Below, one piece after another: positions 32,423-41,588 of a stretch of 63,751 nucleotides of DNA. A program made the position numbers and the translations under genes. The notes under the pieces are model-generated. The model saw only the letters and a program-made list of their open reading frames with translations. It was not told the origin of the DNA and searched no databases. Position 1 is the first letter of the stretch. Every line of letters begins with the position of its first letter. This stretch comes from Monoglobus sp964617455 (GTDB lineage Bacteria > Bacillota > Clostridia > Monoglobales > Monoglobaceae), in the NCBI GenBank assembly GCA_964617455.1, contig CAZTYF010000011.1, positions 1 through 63,751 of the forward strand. Direction: 5' to 3'.

Positions 32423-32541
32423 TGTAGGGAGCAAGCGTTAATTTGTCATTTTCAAAACCCCCGCAATCAACGCTATTACGCTGTTTCTGAGCGGTGTAAA
32501 ACCTTCGATAAATTTTATCACAATTTTCCCAAAATGTCAAA

Positions 32542-32577
32542 ACAGCCGAAAGATATGTGTCCTTCGGCTGTGTTTTT
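32542..32577 (-). terminator. Terminator of the pepD operon
   Basis: ACAGCCGAA (32542-32550) pairs with TTCGGCTGT (32563-32571). T-rich sequence lies on both sides, so it can stop transcription from either direction. Confidence 0.75.
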
Positions 32578-32595
32578 GCTTGGGTGTTTATTTAT

Positions 32596-34044
32596 TTACT
32601 TAAGACGTCTCAGGATTTCCAAAACATAGGTCCAGGTTCTTTGAACCGAGTCCACATCCATTCTCTCGTTGGGAGTGTGTATGTCTTTCATATCGGGACC
32701 CATGGAGACACAATCCAAACCGGACAGTTTTCCCGCAAACAGTCCGCACTCAACCCCCGCATGCAGGGCCTCAACCTTGGGCTCCCTGCCATACTGCTCG
32801 GTGAATATCTCAACCATCAGCTTACGCAGCATGGAATCCTGCTTATATTCCCAAGCGGGATAGTCTCCGATAAGTTCAACGGTTCCGCCCAAAAGGCTCA
32901 TCAGGTTTTCAAGGCGGGCGACCATTTCGTCCTTTTCGCTTCCAACGCTGCTGCGGAGGGCAAAGCGCATAATTGCCTCCCGGGGCCGGGTTTCGAATAT
33001 TCCCATATTGAGGGATGTTTGGACCAAACCGGGAATATCTAAGCTCATCCGCTGAATCCCGCCTGGCAAATTCACCAAGGCAGCAATCAGGTTTTTCTCG
33101 GAGGTCTTGTCGAGAACTCGGTATTCCCCTTCATCCCCCCATACAGCCGTGAAAGAAAGGTCCGGGTCGGACAGTCGGTATTCATTTGCGAATATGCCGT
33201 CATATTCCCGAACAAATGCGGAAACCTTCGGAATGTCTTGGGAATTCACCGCAAGCTCCGCCTCCGATGCTCTCGGAATGGCATTGTCCTTGAGGCCGCC
33301 TTTGGCGGAAATAACGTCATAATCGACAATCCCCCCCAGAGCGGCAAGGGCTCTGCCCAAAAGCCGATTGGAATTTGCTCTGCCCTTATCTATCTCAACG
33401 CCGGAGTGTCCGCCCGTAAGGCCCTCGATTTTGAGGGTAACCTTGGTTCCCTTCCCCATTTCTCTTTCTATGGGAAGGTGGCACGCTGCGCTGACTCCTC
33501 CCGCACAGCTGACCAACAATATGCCCTCGTCCTCGGAATCAAGATTGAGCATAATCCGAGATTTGAGGGGGGAGCAGTCAAGGTCCGCCGCTCCGAACAT
33601 TCCTATCTCCTCATCTACGGTGAGGACCACCTCAAGAGGCGGATGGGGTATATCCTTTGAATCCAAAATAGCAAGGGCAAAGGCTACGGCTATACCGTCG
33701 TCGCCGCCCAATGTGGTGCCTTCCGCTGAGATAACACCGTCCTCAAGCTTAAGGCTCAAACCGTCTTTTTCGAAATCAATGGCACAGCCTTCCTCTTTTT
33801 CGCAAACCATATCCATATGGCCCTGAATCATCACGGGGGCGGAATTTTCATAGCCCGCCGTGCCGTCTTTGAATATTATAACATTGTTCGTGCTGTCTTG
33901 TATGTATCTCAAGTTGTGCCCGGATGCAAAATCCACACAGTAGTCACTGATTTGTTTTGTGTTCCCGGAGCCGTGGGGAATGGCACAAATTTCCTCGAAA
34001 TACTCAAATACTTTTTTTGGCTCTAAACCCGATAAAACAGGCAT
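32596..34044 (-). CDS. pepD: Aminoacyl-histidine dipeptidase (M20 family)
   Basis: 482 aa, full length. The metal-site motifs are MIQGHMDMVCEK, GTTLGGDDGIAVA, LTVDEEIGMFGA (the general-base Glu pair) and the late DIHTPNERMD. The family cleaves dipeptides and carnosine-like peptides with zinc. ATG 34044 lies behind AGAGGTGAG; a GTG 9 bases earlier is less likely. It is the last gene of a group with an oligopeptide transporter, so it probably digests imported peptides. Confidence 0.92.
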   Translation of the reverse strand: MPVLSGLEPKKVFEYFEEICAIPHGSGNTKQISDYCVDFASGHNLRYIQDSTNNVIIFKDGTAGYENSAPVMIQGHMDMVCEKEEGCAIDFEKDGLSLKLEDGVISAEGTTLGGDDGIAVAFALAILDSKDIPHPPLEVVLTVDEEIGMFGAADLDCSPLKSRIMLNLDSEDEGILLVSCAGGVSAACHLPIEREMGKGTKVTLKIEGLTGGHSGVEIDKGRANSNRLLGRALAALGGIVDYDVISAKGGLKDNAIPRASEAELAVNSQDIPKVSAFVREYDGIFANEYRLSDPDLSFTAVWGDEGEYRVLDKTSEKNLIAALVNLPGGIQRMSLDIPGLVQTSLNMGIFETRPREAIMRFALRSSVGSEKDEMVARLENLMSLLGGTVELIGDYPAWEYKQDSMLRKLMVEIFTEQYGREPKVEALHAGVECGLFAGKLSGLDCVSMGPDMKDIHTPNERMDVDSVQRTWTYVLEILRRLK

Positions 34045-34049
34045 TTGTC

Positions 34050-34415
34050 TCACCTCTTGCTCTTTTGTTTTTTTCGATAAACAACCGTCCCGTCTTGGTC
34101 TGCGGCCTCTATCATTCCGTCTTTTTTCATCAATTCTATGAGATGGGCCGTGAACTCCCTATCGCCTTTGACAATGGCCTTGTTACGGCTGAAAGCCTCG
34201 GATGCCTCGGTGCCGTCGACCAACTTGCGCATTTGGACCTCGGATATTGTGTCGTGGGATTTGAGATAGTGCATAACTTTGTGGGCTGACTTGGAAAACA
34301 GCATATTTGACAATGTTTCCTGTCTGAAATAGGACTTTCTGAGGCCCCACACAAAGAGTATCGCCGTGACGACCGCAAACATCAAGACGCCCAATCCCGC
34401 AATCAAAAATCTCAT
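34050..34415 (-). CDS. Small membrane-anchored protein next to PqqD-like gene
   Basis: 121 aa. One N-terminal membrane helix (residues about 4-24) precedes a cytoplasmic helical part with winged-helix-like features (HYLKSHDTISEVQMRKLV, HLIELMKKDGMIE) and a Lys-rich end. It overlaps the PqqD-like gene by 4 bp (ATGA). No known family. The coupling suggests that the two proteins act together. Confidence 0.7.
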   Translation of the reverse strand: MRFLIAGLGVLMFAVVTAILFVWGLRKSYFRQETLSNMLFSKSAHKVMHYLKSHDTISEVQMRKLVDGTEASEAFSRNKAIVKGDREFTAHLIELMKKDGMIEAADQDGTVVYRKKQKSKR

Positions 34416-34792
34416 GACTTTGCTCCCTTCTTTTTGGTCTTCGGAACGGTTATAAAACCGTTCGTCTGAAGGGTTGCAAGGAAAGTAACGACACGATCCA
34501 ACATCCGTCCGTCGTCGTTCGGGAAATCCCGCTCCATTATTTTGATAATATCCATAACCGTGTTTTTCCCGTCAATGTTCTGCCAAATGGCACTGCCGTG
34601 AGCATCCAATGCAATGTGGCTGATGCGAGGCTTTCTGAAAAGCTTTTGGGCAATCGTATTGTAAAACCCCTTGTTTTCCACATCAACCTCCACCATACCG
34701 TCCTCCGTCACACGCCAAGGCCGGTCCTCACTGCGAACCGGCACGCTTTCAAAATAATTGGCAGACACTTTTTTCGTTCTCTTTTTTGCCAT
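34412..34792 (-). CDS. PqqD-like protein without a radical SAM partner
   Basis: 126 aa. After a Lys-rich start the fold-typical PqqD pattern appears: HIALDAHGSAIWQNIDGKNTVMDIIKIMERDF, then a helix ending TLQTNGFITVPK. PqqD proteins bind leader peptides in ribosomal-peptide pathways, but none of that machinery is nearby; the ACGX cassette is 32 kb away. Some PqqD-like proteins in Clostridia occur outside such pathways. It starts 100 bp downstream of the OPT stop and is followed by the coupled membrane protein and pepD. Confidence 0.75.
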   Translation of the reverse strand: MAKKRTKKVSANYFESVPVRSEDRPWRVTEDGMVEVDVENKGFYNTIAQKLFRKPRISHIALDAHGSAIWQNIDGKNTVMDIIKIMERDFPNDDGRMLDRVVTFLATLQTNGFITVPKTKKKGAKS

Positions 34793-34892
34793 ACTCTCTC
34801 CTTATGTTCGGGGAGGTTCTCATCCCTCGGGCAAGAACCTCCCGAAAATTTAATGCATATCTTGAAAACTTTTCGGCGAAACCAAAACCGCT

Positions 34893-36785
34893 TTATTGCG
34901 CCTTTTTCTTATCCTTTTTCTTAAATCCGAACATAAACCTGATCATTATCGCACAAAGCACAACGAAGAATGCCATGCCACCCCAGTTGCCTAAGATTCC
35001 GCCCATATCCAAATTGATATTGAGCACCGCCAAAACCGCAAGCAAAATGCCCACAATACCTTCGCCGGCAATCATACCGGAGGAAAACAGAACCCCGTCG
35101 TTTATAATCTCACCGCGGCGTTCTTCACTCTTGCACTTGCGCTTCTCGGCCCAAAGACGGATGAGTCCGCCTACCATAATGGGAGTTGACAAATGAATGG
35201 GGAGATAAAGTCCGATTGCAAAGGGGAGTACGGGAATACCCACAATCTCCACGGCAATGGCAATGAATACACCGGTGAATACAAGACCCCAGGGAAGATT
35301 TCCGCCCATAACGCCTTCGACAACCATCTTCATGAGGGTGGCCTGAGGAGCGGGAAGTTCGCTTGAACCGTATCCCCATGCCTTGTTGAGCAGATACAGA
35401 ACTCCCGCAATGGCAAGGCCAGCCGCAACGGCGCCGATTAACTCACCGATTTGTTGATATAGGGGCGTGGCTCCGACTATGTAGCCGGTTTTGAGGTCCT
35501 GAGAAGTATCCCCCGCCATGGCCGCAACGATACAGATTACCGTGCCTATACAGATGGCGGTGGTCATTCCGCCCATTCCCGTATTACCCGTGGCTTTGAG
35601 CAAAACGGTTGAAACCAGCAATGTGGCTATGGCCATTCCGGAAACCGGATTGTTGGAGGAACCTACCAATCCGACCATTCTCGCGGAAACGGTGGCAAAG
35701 AAAAATCCGAATACGACGATGATGAGCGCCGCAAACAGGCTGATCGGGACGCTGGGTATGAGCCAGAGCAAAATGGCGACAATCACCGCACCTATCATAG
35801 CCACCGGCAGGGACAAAGACCTTTCCGTACGGGAAACTCCGCCGTTATGGCCGAAGCCTTTCATGGCCTTTGCAAAGGTGGAGACAATCAGAGGCAGTGA
35901 TTTAATAAGACTCAATATGCCTCCGGCTGCGACAGCTCCGGCGCCGATATACCTCACAAAATTGCCCCACAGCCCCCAAGTGTCAAGCTGATTGAAGGGC
36001 ACCTCCGAGGGGAACATAACCTTATCGCCCCCGAACAGCACCATCATAGGCATAATAACAAACCAGCCGAGGACGGCGCCGCCCAAAAGATAGGACGAGA
36101 CTCGGGCTCCGCATATGTAGCCCACGCCCACCAGGGCAGGTAATACATCCATACCTATACCCGAACCGGGATACGCCTTGATGGACCAGTCAACTTCGCT
36201 GGGGAACAGGCACAGACCGTCGGCAATGAATTTGTAGACTGCGGCAATTCCGAGACCGGAAAATACCAGCTTGGACTTGTCGCCGCCTTCCTCCCCTGCC
36301 AAAAGAACCTCTGCGCATGCGGTGCCCTCGGGGAACGGAAGAACTCCGTGCTCCTCCACAATGAGGGCCGTGCGCAGGGGAATCATAAACAGGGTACCGA
36401 GAATACCTCCGCATATGGCGATGAATGTGATCATAAAAAACGAAGGTGTTGCCACGGAACTGTCCTCCGCCGCCCACATAAACAGGGCAGGCAGAGTAAA
36501 AATAGCGCCTGCAGCCAATGACTCACCGGCAGAGCCGATGGTTTGAACCATGTTGTTTTCGAGAATGGAATCCTTTTTGAGAATAAGACGAATAATACCC
36601 ATTGAGATAACCGCAGCGGGGATTGACGCCGAAACCGTCATACCCACCCGAAGACCCAGATAGGCATTGGCGGCACCGAATACAACTGCCAAAATGATAC
36701 CCAAAATAACCGATGTGACCGTAAACTCCGGAACAACTTTCTCTGCCGGAATGTAGGGCTTGAACGTTTTTTTGTTGTCTTCCAC
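34893..36785 (-). CDS. OPT-family oligopeptide transporter
   Basis: 630 aa with about 16 membrane helices. The first conserved block, VFGAANAYLGLRVGMTVSAS, followed by GSAGESLAAGAIFTLPAL, is characteristic of the prokaryotic OPT group. These carriers import small peptides or metal-peptide complexes using the proton gradient. The C-terminus ends in Lys-rich KKKDKKKAQ. Its consensus promoter at 36831-36859 suggests strong expression. The downstream dipeptidase supports peptide nutrition as the role. Confidence 0.9.
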   Translation of the reverse strand: MEDNKKTFKPYIPAEKVVPEFTVTSVILGIILAVVFGAANAYLGLRVGMTVSASIPAAVISMGIIRLILKKDSILENNMVQTIGSAGESLAAGAIFTLPALFMWAAEDSSVATPSFFMITFIAICGGILGTLFMIPLRTALIVEEHGVLPFPEGTACAEVLLAGEEGGDKSKLVFSGLGIAAVYKFIADGLCLFPSEVDWSIKAYPGSGIGMDVLPALVGVGYICGARVSSYLLGGAVLGWFVIMPMMVLFGGDKVMFPSEVPFNQLDTWGLWGNFVRYIGAGAVAAGGILSLIKSLPLIVSTFAKAMKGFGHNGGVSRTERSLSLPVAMIGAVIVAILLWLIPSVPISLFAALIIVVFGFFFATVSARMVGLVGSSNNPVSGMAIATLLVSTVLLKATGNTGMGGMTTAICIGTVICIVAAMAGDTSQDLKTGYIVGATPLYQQIGELIGAVAAGLAIAGVLYLLNKAWGYGSSELPAPQATLMKMVVEGVMGGNLPWGLVFTGVFIAIAVEIVGIPVLPFAIGLYLPIHLSTPIMVGGLIRLWAEKRKCKSEERRGEIINDGVLFSSGMIAGEGIVGILLAVLAVLNINLDMGGILGNWGGMAFFVVLCAIMIRFMFGFKKKDKKKAQ

Positions 36786-36830
36786 TTTTAACCTCTCCTT
36801 TCAATTTTTTTATTATGAACATACAATGTT

Positions 36831-36859
36831 ATTATATCACACAATCCAAAAAATGTCAA
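36831..36859 (-). promoter_or_regulatory. Consensus promoter of the OPT transporter operon
   Basis: On the minus strand TTGACA (36859-36854), 17 bp, TATAAT (36836-36831) with TG one base before the -10 (TGATATAAT). Confidence 0.8.
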
Positions 36860-36871
36860 AGATTTTGCACA

Positions 36872-36900
36872 AAAAAACTCTCGAAATTTGAGAGTTTTTT
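36872..36900 (-). terminator. Terminator of the pectate lyase gene
   Basis: AAACTCTC and GAGAGTTT arms around GAAATTT, with T runs on both strands, 15-40 bp after the lyase stop; usable in both directions. Confidence 0.8.
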
Positions 36901-36919
36901 ATATGATTTTTTGCTTATT

Positions 36920-39613
36920 TTATTTTTCGGAAGCAAGGGCCAAGGGCCGATAGGTTGCCGTATCCCAGATAAAAATCTTAACATTGCCGGTTTCCGGCTT
37001 TTTGTAATCGACAGCCGAAGTGTCCCCGCCGACCAAGTTGAACATTCTGACATCCGACAAAACATCGTCTTCGGAAAAGACCGCTACTATCAGCTTTGCC
37101 TTCTCGGAGCCGTCTCCCCTATACTCTAAGTCAACCTTGAGCTTTCCGTCCGAGTCAAAATCAAAGCCGTGAATCACATAAGGATATTCGTCTTCCTCGG
37201 GGGCCGAAGTTGACGGAGCGGTAGGTGCCGGAGAATCGGTGGGCGTCGGAGAATCGGTGGGTGCCGGAGAACCGGTGGGTGCCGAAGAACCGGTGGGCGT
37301 CGGCTCGGGTGTGGATACGGGACTCGAAGTCGGTGTAGGGATAGTGTTATCCTCAAATTCCGCTCCCACCGTAACGTCACTGTCGGGCATTATAAACGTG
37401 AAAGCATTCTCGCCAATTGCGTTTATCAAAGTTTCCGGGGAAGTGTATACCCTACGGACCCTGTATCCGCCGTCGGGGATGGTTTTTATATTGACGATTT
37501 CGCCGACTTTCGCAGAGGCGCCGCTGCCTGTTACGGTTATCTTTTCCACTCCGATTTTGGAACCGTATGCCCAAGCATAAATTTCCTGTCCCGTTCTGCA
37601 AGGGAAGCTGTACTCATAATATCCCTCGGTGGGAGCAGTCTCCTTTTCCACAATGTACTTCCTGTCGGTATTGTCATAGATATTGAGTTCCTTGCCGCCA
37701 AAAATATAAAAGCTGATTCTCATCTCTCCGTCAAAAGCGGGCTCTATCAAAAACACGCTGCCTCCGGGTTTTTCGGACTCCGAAAAAGGCGGTTCGCCCG
37801 TGGGATTGGTTTCCCCTTTTGCGCTTGTTCTGCCATCGAAATCAAATGCTGCGGTAGTGGTATCGAAAACAGTCATGGTTCCGTCGCTGCCCTCGGTGCC
37901 GTTTAGGCTGAAAGTTTTGGCGCCTTGTAATTCGTCCCTGTGCTCCGCCGCCGACCAAGTTATAACCTTGCCTGCAGAGCCGTTTATTTCAACGGTGCCG
38001 TGCTCCATATTTTCGTCCGAGGTGATATTGTGCCTCGGTATGGCCGTAGGAGTAGGCGTAGGCGACGGTGTGGGCGTAGGCTGATTCGGGTCCAATGTGG
38101 GGGTGGGAGGAATTTCCAACTCATTTCCCTCGGCCAACCAATTGGCGTATTCTTCGATGTTGAAATATCCGCTTGCCGCCTTTGTCAGGGCATCGTCGTT
38201 GTTTTTGTCAAGACCTTTGATGTCCTCATACTCATCGGCCATTCCGTCCCCGTCGGTGTCCGCTGCCCGAACTCCGCTGTAAGTGGGGCGGGTCATTTGA
38301 TTGAGATGTTTCAAATCGATAATACCGTTATTACCCATCTCGGCCGTTCCGTTTTTTGCATCATTCACCGCCCGCTCATCCACGGAATCCCTGGAAAGGC
38401 TGGCTCCCGCATGTCCCAAAACAAGGTTATATGCCTCTTCTGCGGTATGAGTACCTATGGGAAAATCGTGAATATACTGAGTATGGTTGGTGGATGTGCC
38501 CGCAATCGTCTCGTCATAGTCCTCTATATTATATGTCGAACAATCCCTCGGGCTTACACCCTCTTTGTTGTCCTTGTTTATTGCATCGACTTTTTGCGGA
38601 GCGGGTTGGCTCTTTGAGTCGTAATAGTTCCCGCTGACGGCTATGTCCGTGCCCCAGTTGGATTTACCGCCTTTTTTCCCGCCGTACATCTCATAAAATC
38701 TGTTAATTTTGCTGCTTGCGGGACCTTCTTTATAGTAATTGGAAACCAGATTGACCCGCACTCCGTTTTCTCCGCCGTAAGAGCTGTTTCCTGCCCAATT
38801 GTAGAACACGTTGTTGCGTATGTCAAGCAGGCTCTCGGTATCCTTGTGGCCCTCGTAGGAGCTGACCGTCTCGCTTGTTCCCACACGGGGAAATCGGCTG
38901 TTGGCGCTTGACACCAAATTATGGTGATAGGTCACATTGACGCCACCCCAAATTCCGCCGTAGCCGTGCTTTTCCACACCGCCTCCCTCATCGTGGATGG
39001 ACTCATTCAGGGGCTCTGTCATTATGCTCCACTGAATCGTGGAATCTTTTATGGCGTAAAAAGAGCAACACTCATCAGTTGACCAGCTCATACTGCAATG
39101 GTCAACCATCAAATTCGAGGTGCTGCCGGTGCCACCCAAAGCATCGTCGTCGTATTTTTTCTCTTTTTCGCTGTACACCCCCATTCGAAATCTCAAATAC
39201 CGCATGATTATGTTATCGGCCTTGACTTTAACGGGCGCTCCGGATATACAAATTCCGTCTCCGGGGGAGGTCTGGCCCAAAATAGTTATGTTGGGATTTG
39301 ACAGAGTTATGCCCGATTCTATGTTTATGGTTCCTGCCACATCGAAAACGACTATTCTGTTTCCTTTGGAAACCGCATCCCTGAAAGAACCTGCGCCGTT
39401 GTTGTTTAGGTTGGTAACATGGTACACGGCAGGGCTCGATGCGCCTCGGGCACCGGTGGTATACATTCCTCCGCCCTCTGCACCGGGAAATGCCACAAGG
39501 TCCCCTTGAGCCGCAGCAGTCAAATCTCCGTTTTCGTTATTTCCTCCCGCTGCGTAAACCGGCAGAGACAGGCAAAGGGTGATACAAAGTATCGCAGCAA
39601 TAAGCTTTTTCAT
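36920..39613 (-). CDS. Secreted multidomain pectate lyase (PL1-like)
   Basis: 897 aa. Signal peptide (about 1-22), then a parallel beta-helix lyase domain (about 38-500): FPGAEGGGMYTTGARG, VVFDVAGTINIESGITLSNPN, RYLRFRMG and DALGGTGS, MVDHCSMSWSTDE. A Ca-binding TDGDGMADEYED stretch follows near 455. After a Thr/Pro linker come a beta-sandwich domain that may bind carbohydrate (about 530-690), an InlB-like repeat with GGYRVRRVYT, a second linker of PTGS/PTDS repeats and a short C-terminal module (DGKLKVDLEYRG ... VKIFIWDTATYRPLALASEK) shared with the protein at 27.8 kb. It cleaves pectin chains outside the cell; kduI at 59.2 kb handles the resulting unsaturated sugars. Confidence 0.9.
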   Translation of the reverse strand: MKKLIAAILCITLCLSLPVYAAGGNNENGDLTAAAQGDLVAFPGAEGGGMYTTGARGASSPAVYHVTNLNNNGAGSFRDAVSKGNRIVVFDVAGTINIESGITLSNPNITILGQTSPGDGICISGAPVKVKADNIIMRYLRFRMGVYSEKEKKYDDDALGGTGSTSNLMVDHCSMSWSTDECCSFYAIKDSTIQWSIMTEPLNESIHDEGGGVEKHGYGGIWGGVNVTYHHNLVSSANSRFPRVGTSETVSSYEGHKDTESLLDIRNNVFYNWAGNSSYGGENGVRVNLVSNYYKEGPASSKINRFYEMYGGKKGGKSNWGTDIAVSGNYYDSKSQPAPQKVDAINKDNKEGVSPRDCSTYNIEDYDETIAGTSTNHTQYIHDFPIGTHTAEEAYNLVLGHAGASLSRDSVDERAVNDAKNGTAEMGNNGIIDLKHLNQMTRPTYSGVRAADTDGDGMADEYEDIKGLDKNNDDALTKAASGYFNIEEYANWLAEGNELEIPPTPTLDPNQPTPTPSPTPTPTAIPRHNITSDENMEHGTVEINGSAGKVITWSAAEHRDELQGAKTFSLNGTEGSDGTMTVFDTTTAAFDFDGRTSAKGETNPTGEPPFSESEKPGGSVFLIEPAFDGEMRISFYIFGGKELNIYDNTDRKYIVEKETAPTEGYYEYSFPCRTGQEIYAWAYGSKIGVEKITVTGSGASAKVGEIVNIKTIPDGGYRVRRVYTSPETLINAIGENAFTFIMPDSDVTVGAEFEDNTIPTPTSSPVSTPEPTPTGSSAPTGSPAPTDSPTPTDSPAPTAPSTSAPEEDEYPYVIHGFDFDSDGKLKVDLEYRGDGSEKAKLIVAVFSEDDVLSDVRMFNLVGGDTSAVDYKKPETGNVKIFIWDTATYRPLALASEK

Positions 39614-39791
39614 ATGAAATCCTCCTCAAAAATCTCTTAAGAAAACAAAAGAGACTGTAACTCAAGGGTGAAAACAAATCCTTGAATTAAGTCTCGCAAA
39701 TCCATGCAGAACCCCGCCTTTGGGACTTTTCGGGGAGCCCATCGGCCGAGAGCACAGGGCAGAAAACAAATCTGCCGCTGCACGGGTTCGA

Positions 39792-39995
39792 TTATTTGTC
39801 CAAGCCGTAACGCTTTCTGAATTTGTCAACTCTGCCGCCGGTGTCAACCAACTTCTGCTTGCCCGTATAGAAAGGATGACACTTGGAACAAATTTCAATT
39901 CGCATATCTTTCTTCGTGGATCCCGTTTCAATAACATTGCCGCAAGCGCATCTGATTGTCGTCTGCTGATAATTGGGATGAATCTTTTCCTTCAC
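39792..39995 (-). CDS. rpmE: 50S ribosomal protein L31 (zinc-binding type)
   Basis: 67 aa. MKEKIHPNYQQTTIRCACGN, ETGSTKKDM and EICSKCHPFYTGKQKLVDTGGRVDKF are the L31 signature, and the CxC plus CxxC cysteines indicate the zinc form. Its own promoter lies at 40094-40122. The GTG or ATG start is set by AAAGAGGTG. The region 39614-39791 downstream has no gene I can support. Confidence 0.96.
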   Translation of the reverse strand: MKEKIHPNYQQTTIRCACGNVIETGSTKKDMRIEICSKCHPFYTGKQKLVDTGGRVDKFRKRYGLDK

Positions 39996-40093
39996 TGTAT
40001 TTCACCTCTTTCGATTTGATGTTGATATGTATAATCGATTGAATTGTGTCTCCGGTAATCGTATCGGCTGCCGCCTCAAACCGTGACCGGTAC

Positions 40094-40122
40094 ATTATAT
40101 CACACCGAGTCTTCAATTGCAA
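40094..40122 (-). promoter_or_regulatory. Promoter of rpmE
   Basis: On the minus strand TTGCAA (40122-40117), 17 bp, TATAAT (40099-40094) with an extended TG. It leaves a leader of about 90 bases before rpmE. Confidence 0.7.
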
Positions 40123-40231
40123 CCGATTTTTTGAAAAAGATTTAATTTTTTTGAAAACCGCTCCAAATGTATCGGGTTTACATAAATCATGGATCCGATG
40201 AGTCCCTTTTGAGCCCCGAGCGAGGTGCCAA

Positions 40232-41332
40232 TCAGTCTCCGAGGCACATATTGACCGCACGGGCAGTCCTTATCCAATAGCTGTTCTCCTCAACCGCCTT
40301 GTTCTTGCCGATAACATTTTCCAGGGATTCGTATCCGAGCTTTGAGCCGTCGAGAATTACCATATTCCCGAATTTGCCCTGCATCAGCAATTCAACCGCA
40401 TAGGCCCCGTAGCGAGTCGACAAAATTCTGTCGTTGGCTGTGGGGGAGCCTCCCCTCTGGGTATGGCCCAAAATGGTGGCTCTGCACTCAAGGCCTGCCA
40501 AATGCTCCAACTGGCCCGCAATTACCTCGCCTATACCGCCCAAACGAATGGGGTCGGGGCTGTTTTCCACAATCTTCGATATAACGATGTCGCCGTCCTT
40601 GGGTTTGGCGCCTTCCGCAACCACGACTATGGCAAAGTTTTTGCCTCTTGCCCTGTTTTCTTTGATTGCATCTGCCACTTTGTTTATGTCATACGGGATT
40701 TCGGGGATAAGCGCAGCATCCGCTCCGCCTGCCAATGCGGAAGCAATGGCAATAAAGCCTGCGTATCTGCCCATAACCTCAACGACGATTGTTCTGCTGT
40801 GGGATTCGGCGGTGGTTCTGAGTTTATCTATGGAATCGGTGGCCGTTGCAACGGCGGTGTCAAATCCGAAGGTGGTATCCGTAGAGGCCAAATCGTTGTC
40901 TATGGTTTTGGGGACACCGACCACCTTGACCCCTTTGCGGGCAAAATCTCTTCCCGATGTGAGGGTTCCGTCGCCGCCGACCACAACCAACGCATCAATT
41001 TGCGCCTTTTCAAGGTTTTCGACAGCCACATCGGAAACATCCCCGCGACGCTGAAAACCGAATTCGTCCACATAGGTATAGTTAAAAAGGTTATCTTTGT
41101 TGGAGCTGTACAGTATGGTTCCGCCTTTTGATATTATTCCGGACACATCGTGAAGGCCCAAGGGAACAAACTCCTGCTCTCCCAGATACAGACCTCTGTA
41201 TCCGTGCTTAATGCCTACGACTTCCAAATTATACTTCTGTATCGCAGTCTTTACAACCGCTCTGATGACCGCATTCAGGCCCGGACAGTCGCCTCCTGCG
41301 GTCATAATCCCTATCTTTTTGATTGCGCTCAT
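40232..41332 (-). CDS. pfkA: 6-phosphofructokinase
   Basis: 366 aa from MSAIKKIGIMTAGGDCPGLNAV, with GGAGG upstream. The ATP/PPi site GGDGTLTSGRDFA, the catalytic PKTIDND and the VVEVMGRYAGFIA and LGHTQRGGSPTANDR blocks are present. GGDGT (rather than the PPi-type GGDDT) suggests ATP use. At 366 aa it is longer than the 320-aa E. coli type, like group III Clostridial enzymes. It is divergent from apgM, both glycolytic. Confidence 0.92.
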   Translation of the reverse strand: MSAIKKIGIMTAGGDCPGLNAVIRAVVKTAIQKYNLEVVGIKHGYRGLYLGEQEFVPLGLHDVSGIISKGGTILYSSNKDNLFNYTYVDEFGFQRRGDVSDVAVENLEKAQIDALVVVGGDGTLTSGRDFARKGVKVVGVPKTIDNDLASTDTTFGFDTAVATATDSIDKLRTTAESHSRTIVVEVMGRYAGFIAIASALAGGADAALIPEIPYDINKVADAIKENRARGKNFAIVVVAEGAKPKDGDIVISKIVENSPDPIRLGGIGEVIAGQLEHLAGLECRATILGHTQRGGSPTANDRILSTRYGAYAVELLMQGKFGNMVILDGSKLGYESLENVIGKNKAVEENSYWIRTARAVNMCLGD

Positions 41333-41520
41333 ACAAAAACCTCCAATTGCATTTGCAAGTATCTTAACCACATCCTTACAGTTTACTCCTTTGACAGGGA
41401 AAATGCAAGTTAAATCGCAGCCTTGTCGCTATTTTTGTACATTATACCAAAAAACTCTTTCGCTTGAGGGCGGTTTTTTCGATAAATTTCGGGTCATCTC
41501 GCAAAAATTGCCCGGCATCG

Positions 41521-41549
41521 TTGACAATCGAGGCAAATCAATGTATAAT
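41521..41549 (+). promoter_or_regulatory. Promoter of apgM
   Basis: TTGACA at 41521-41526, 17-bp spacer, TATAAT at 41544-41549, about 40 bases before the GTG start. Confidence 0.8.
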
Positions 41550-41588
41550 GTTACAGGTTATTCAAATTGAATTTGAGGTGATACGAAA

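Noticed and set aside
37200..37340. Tandem GGTGGGTGCCGGAGAA-type repeats on the plus strand
   Set aside because: They are antisense to the PTGS/PTDS linker of the pectate lyase gene; no independent gene or array.
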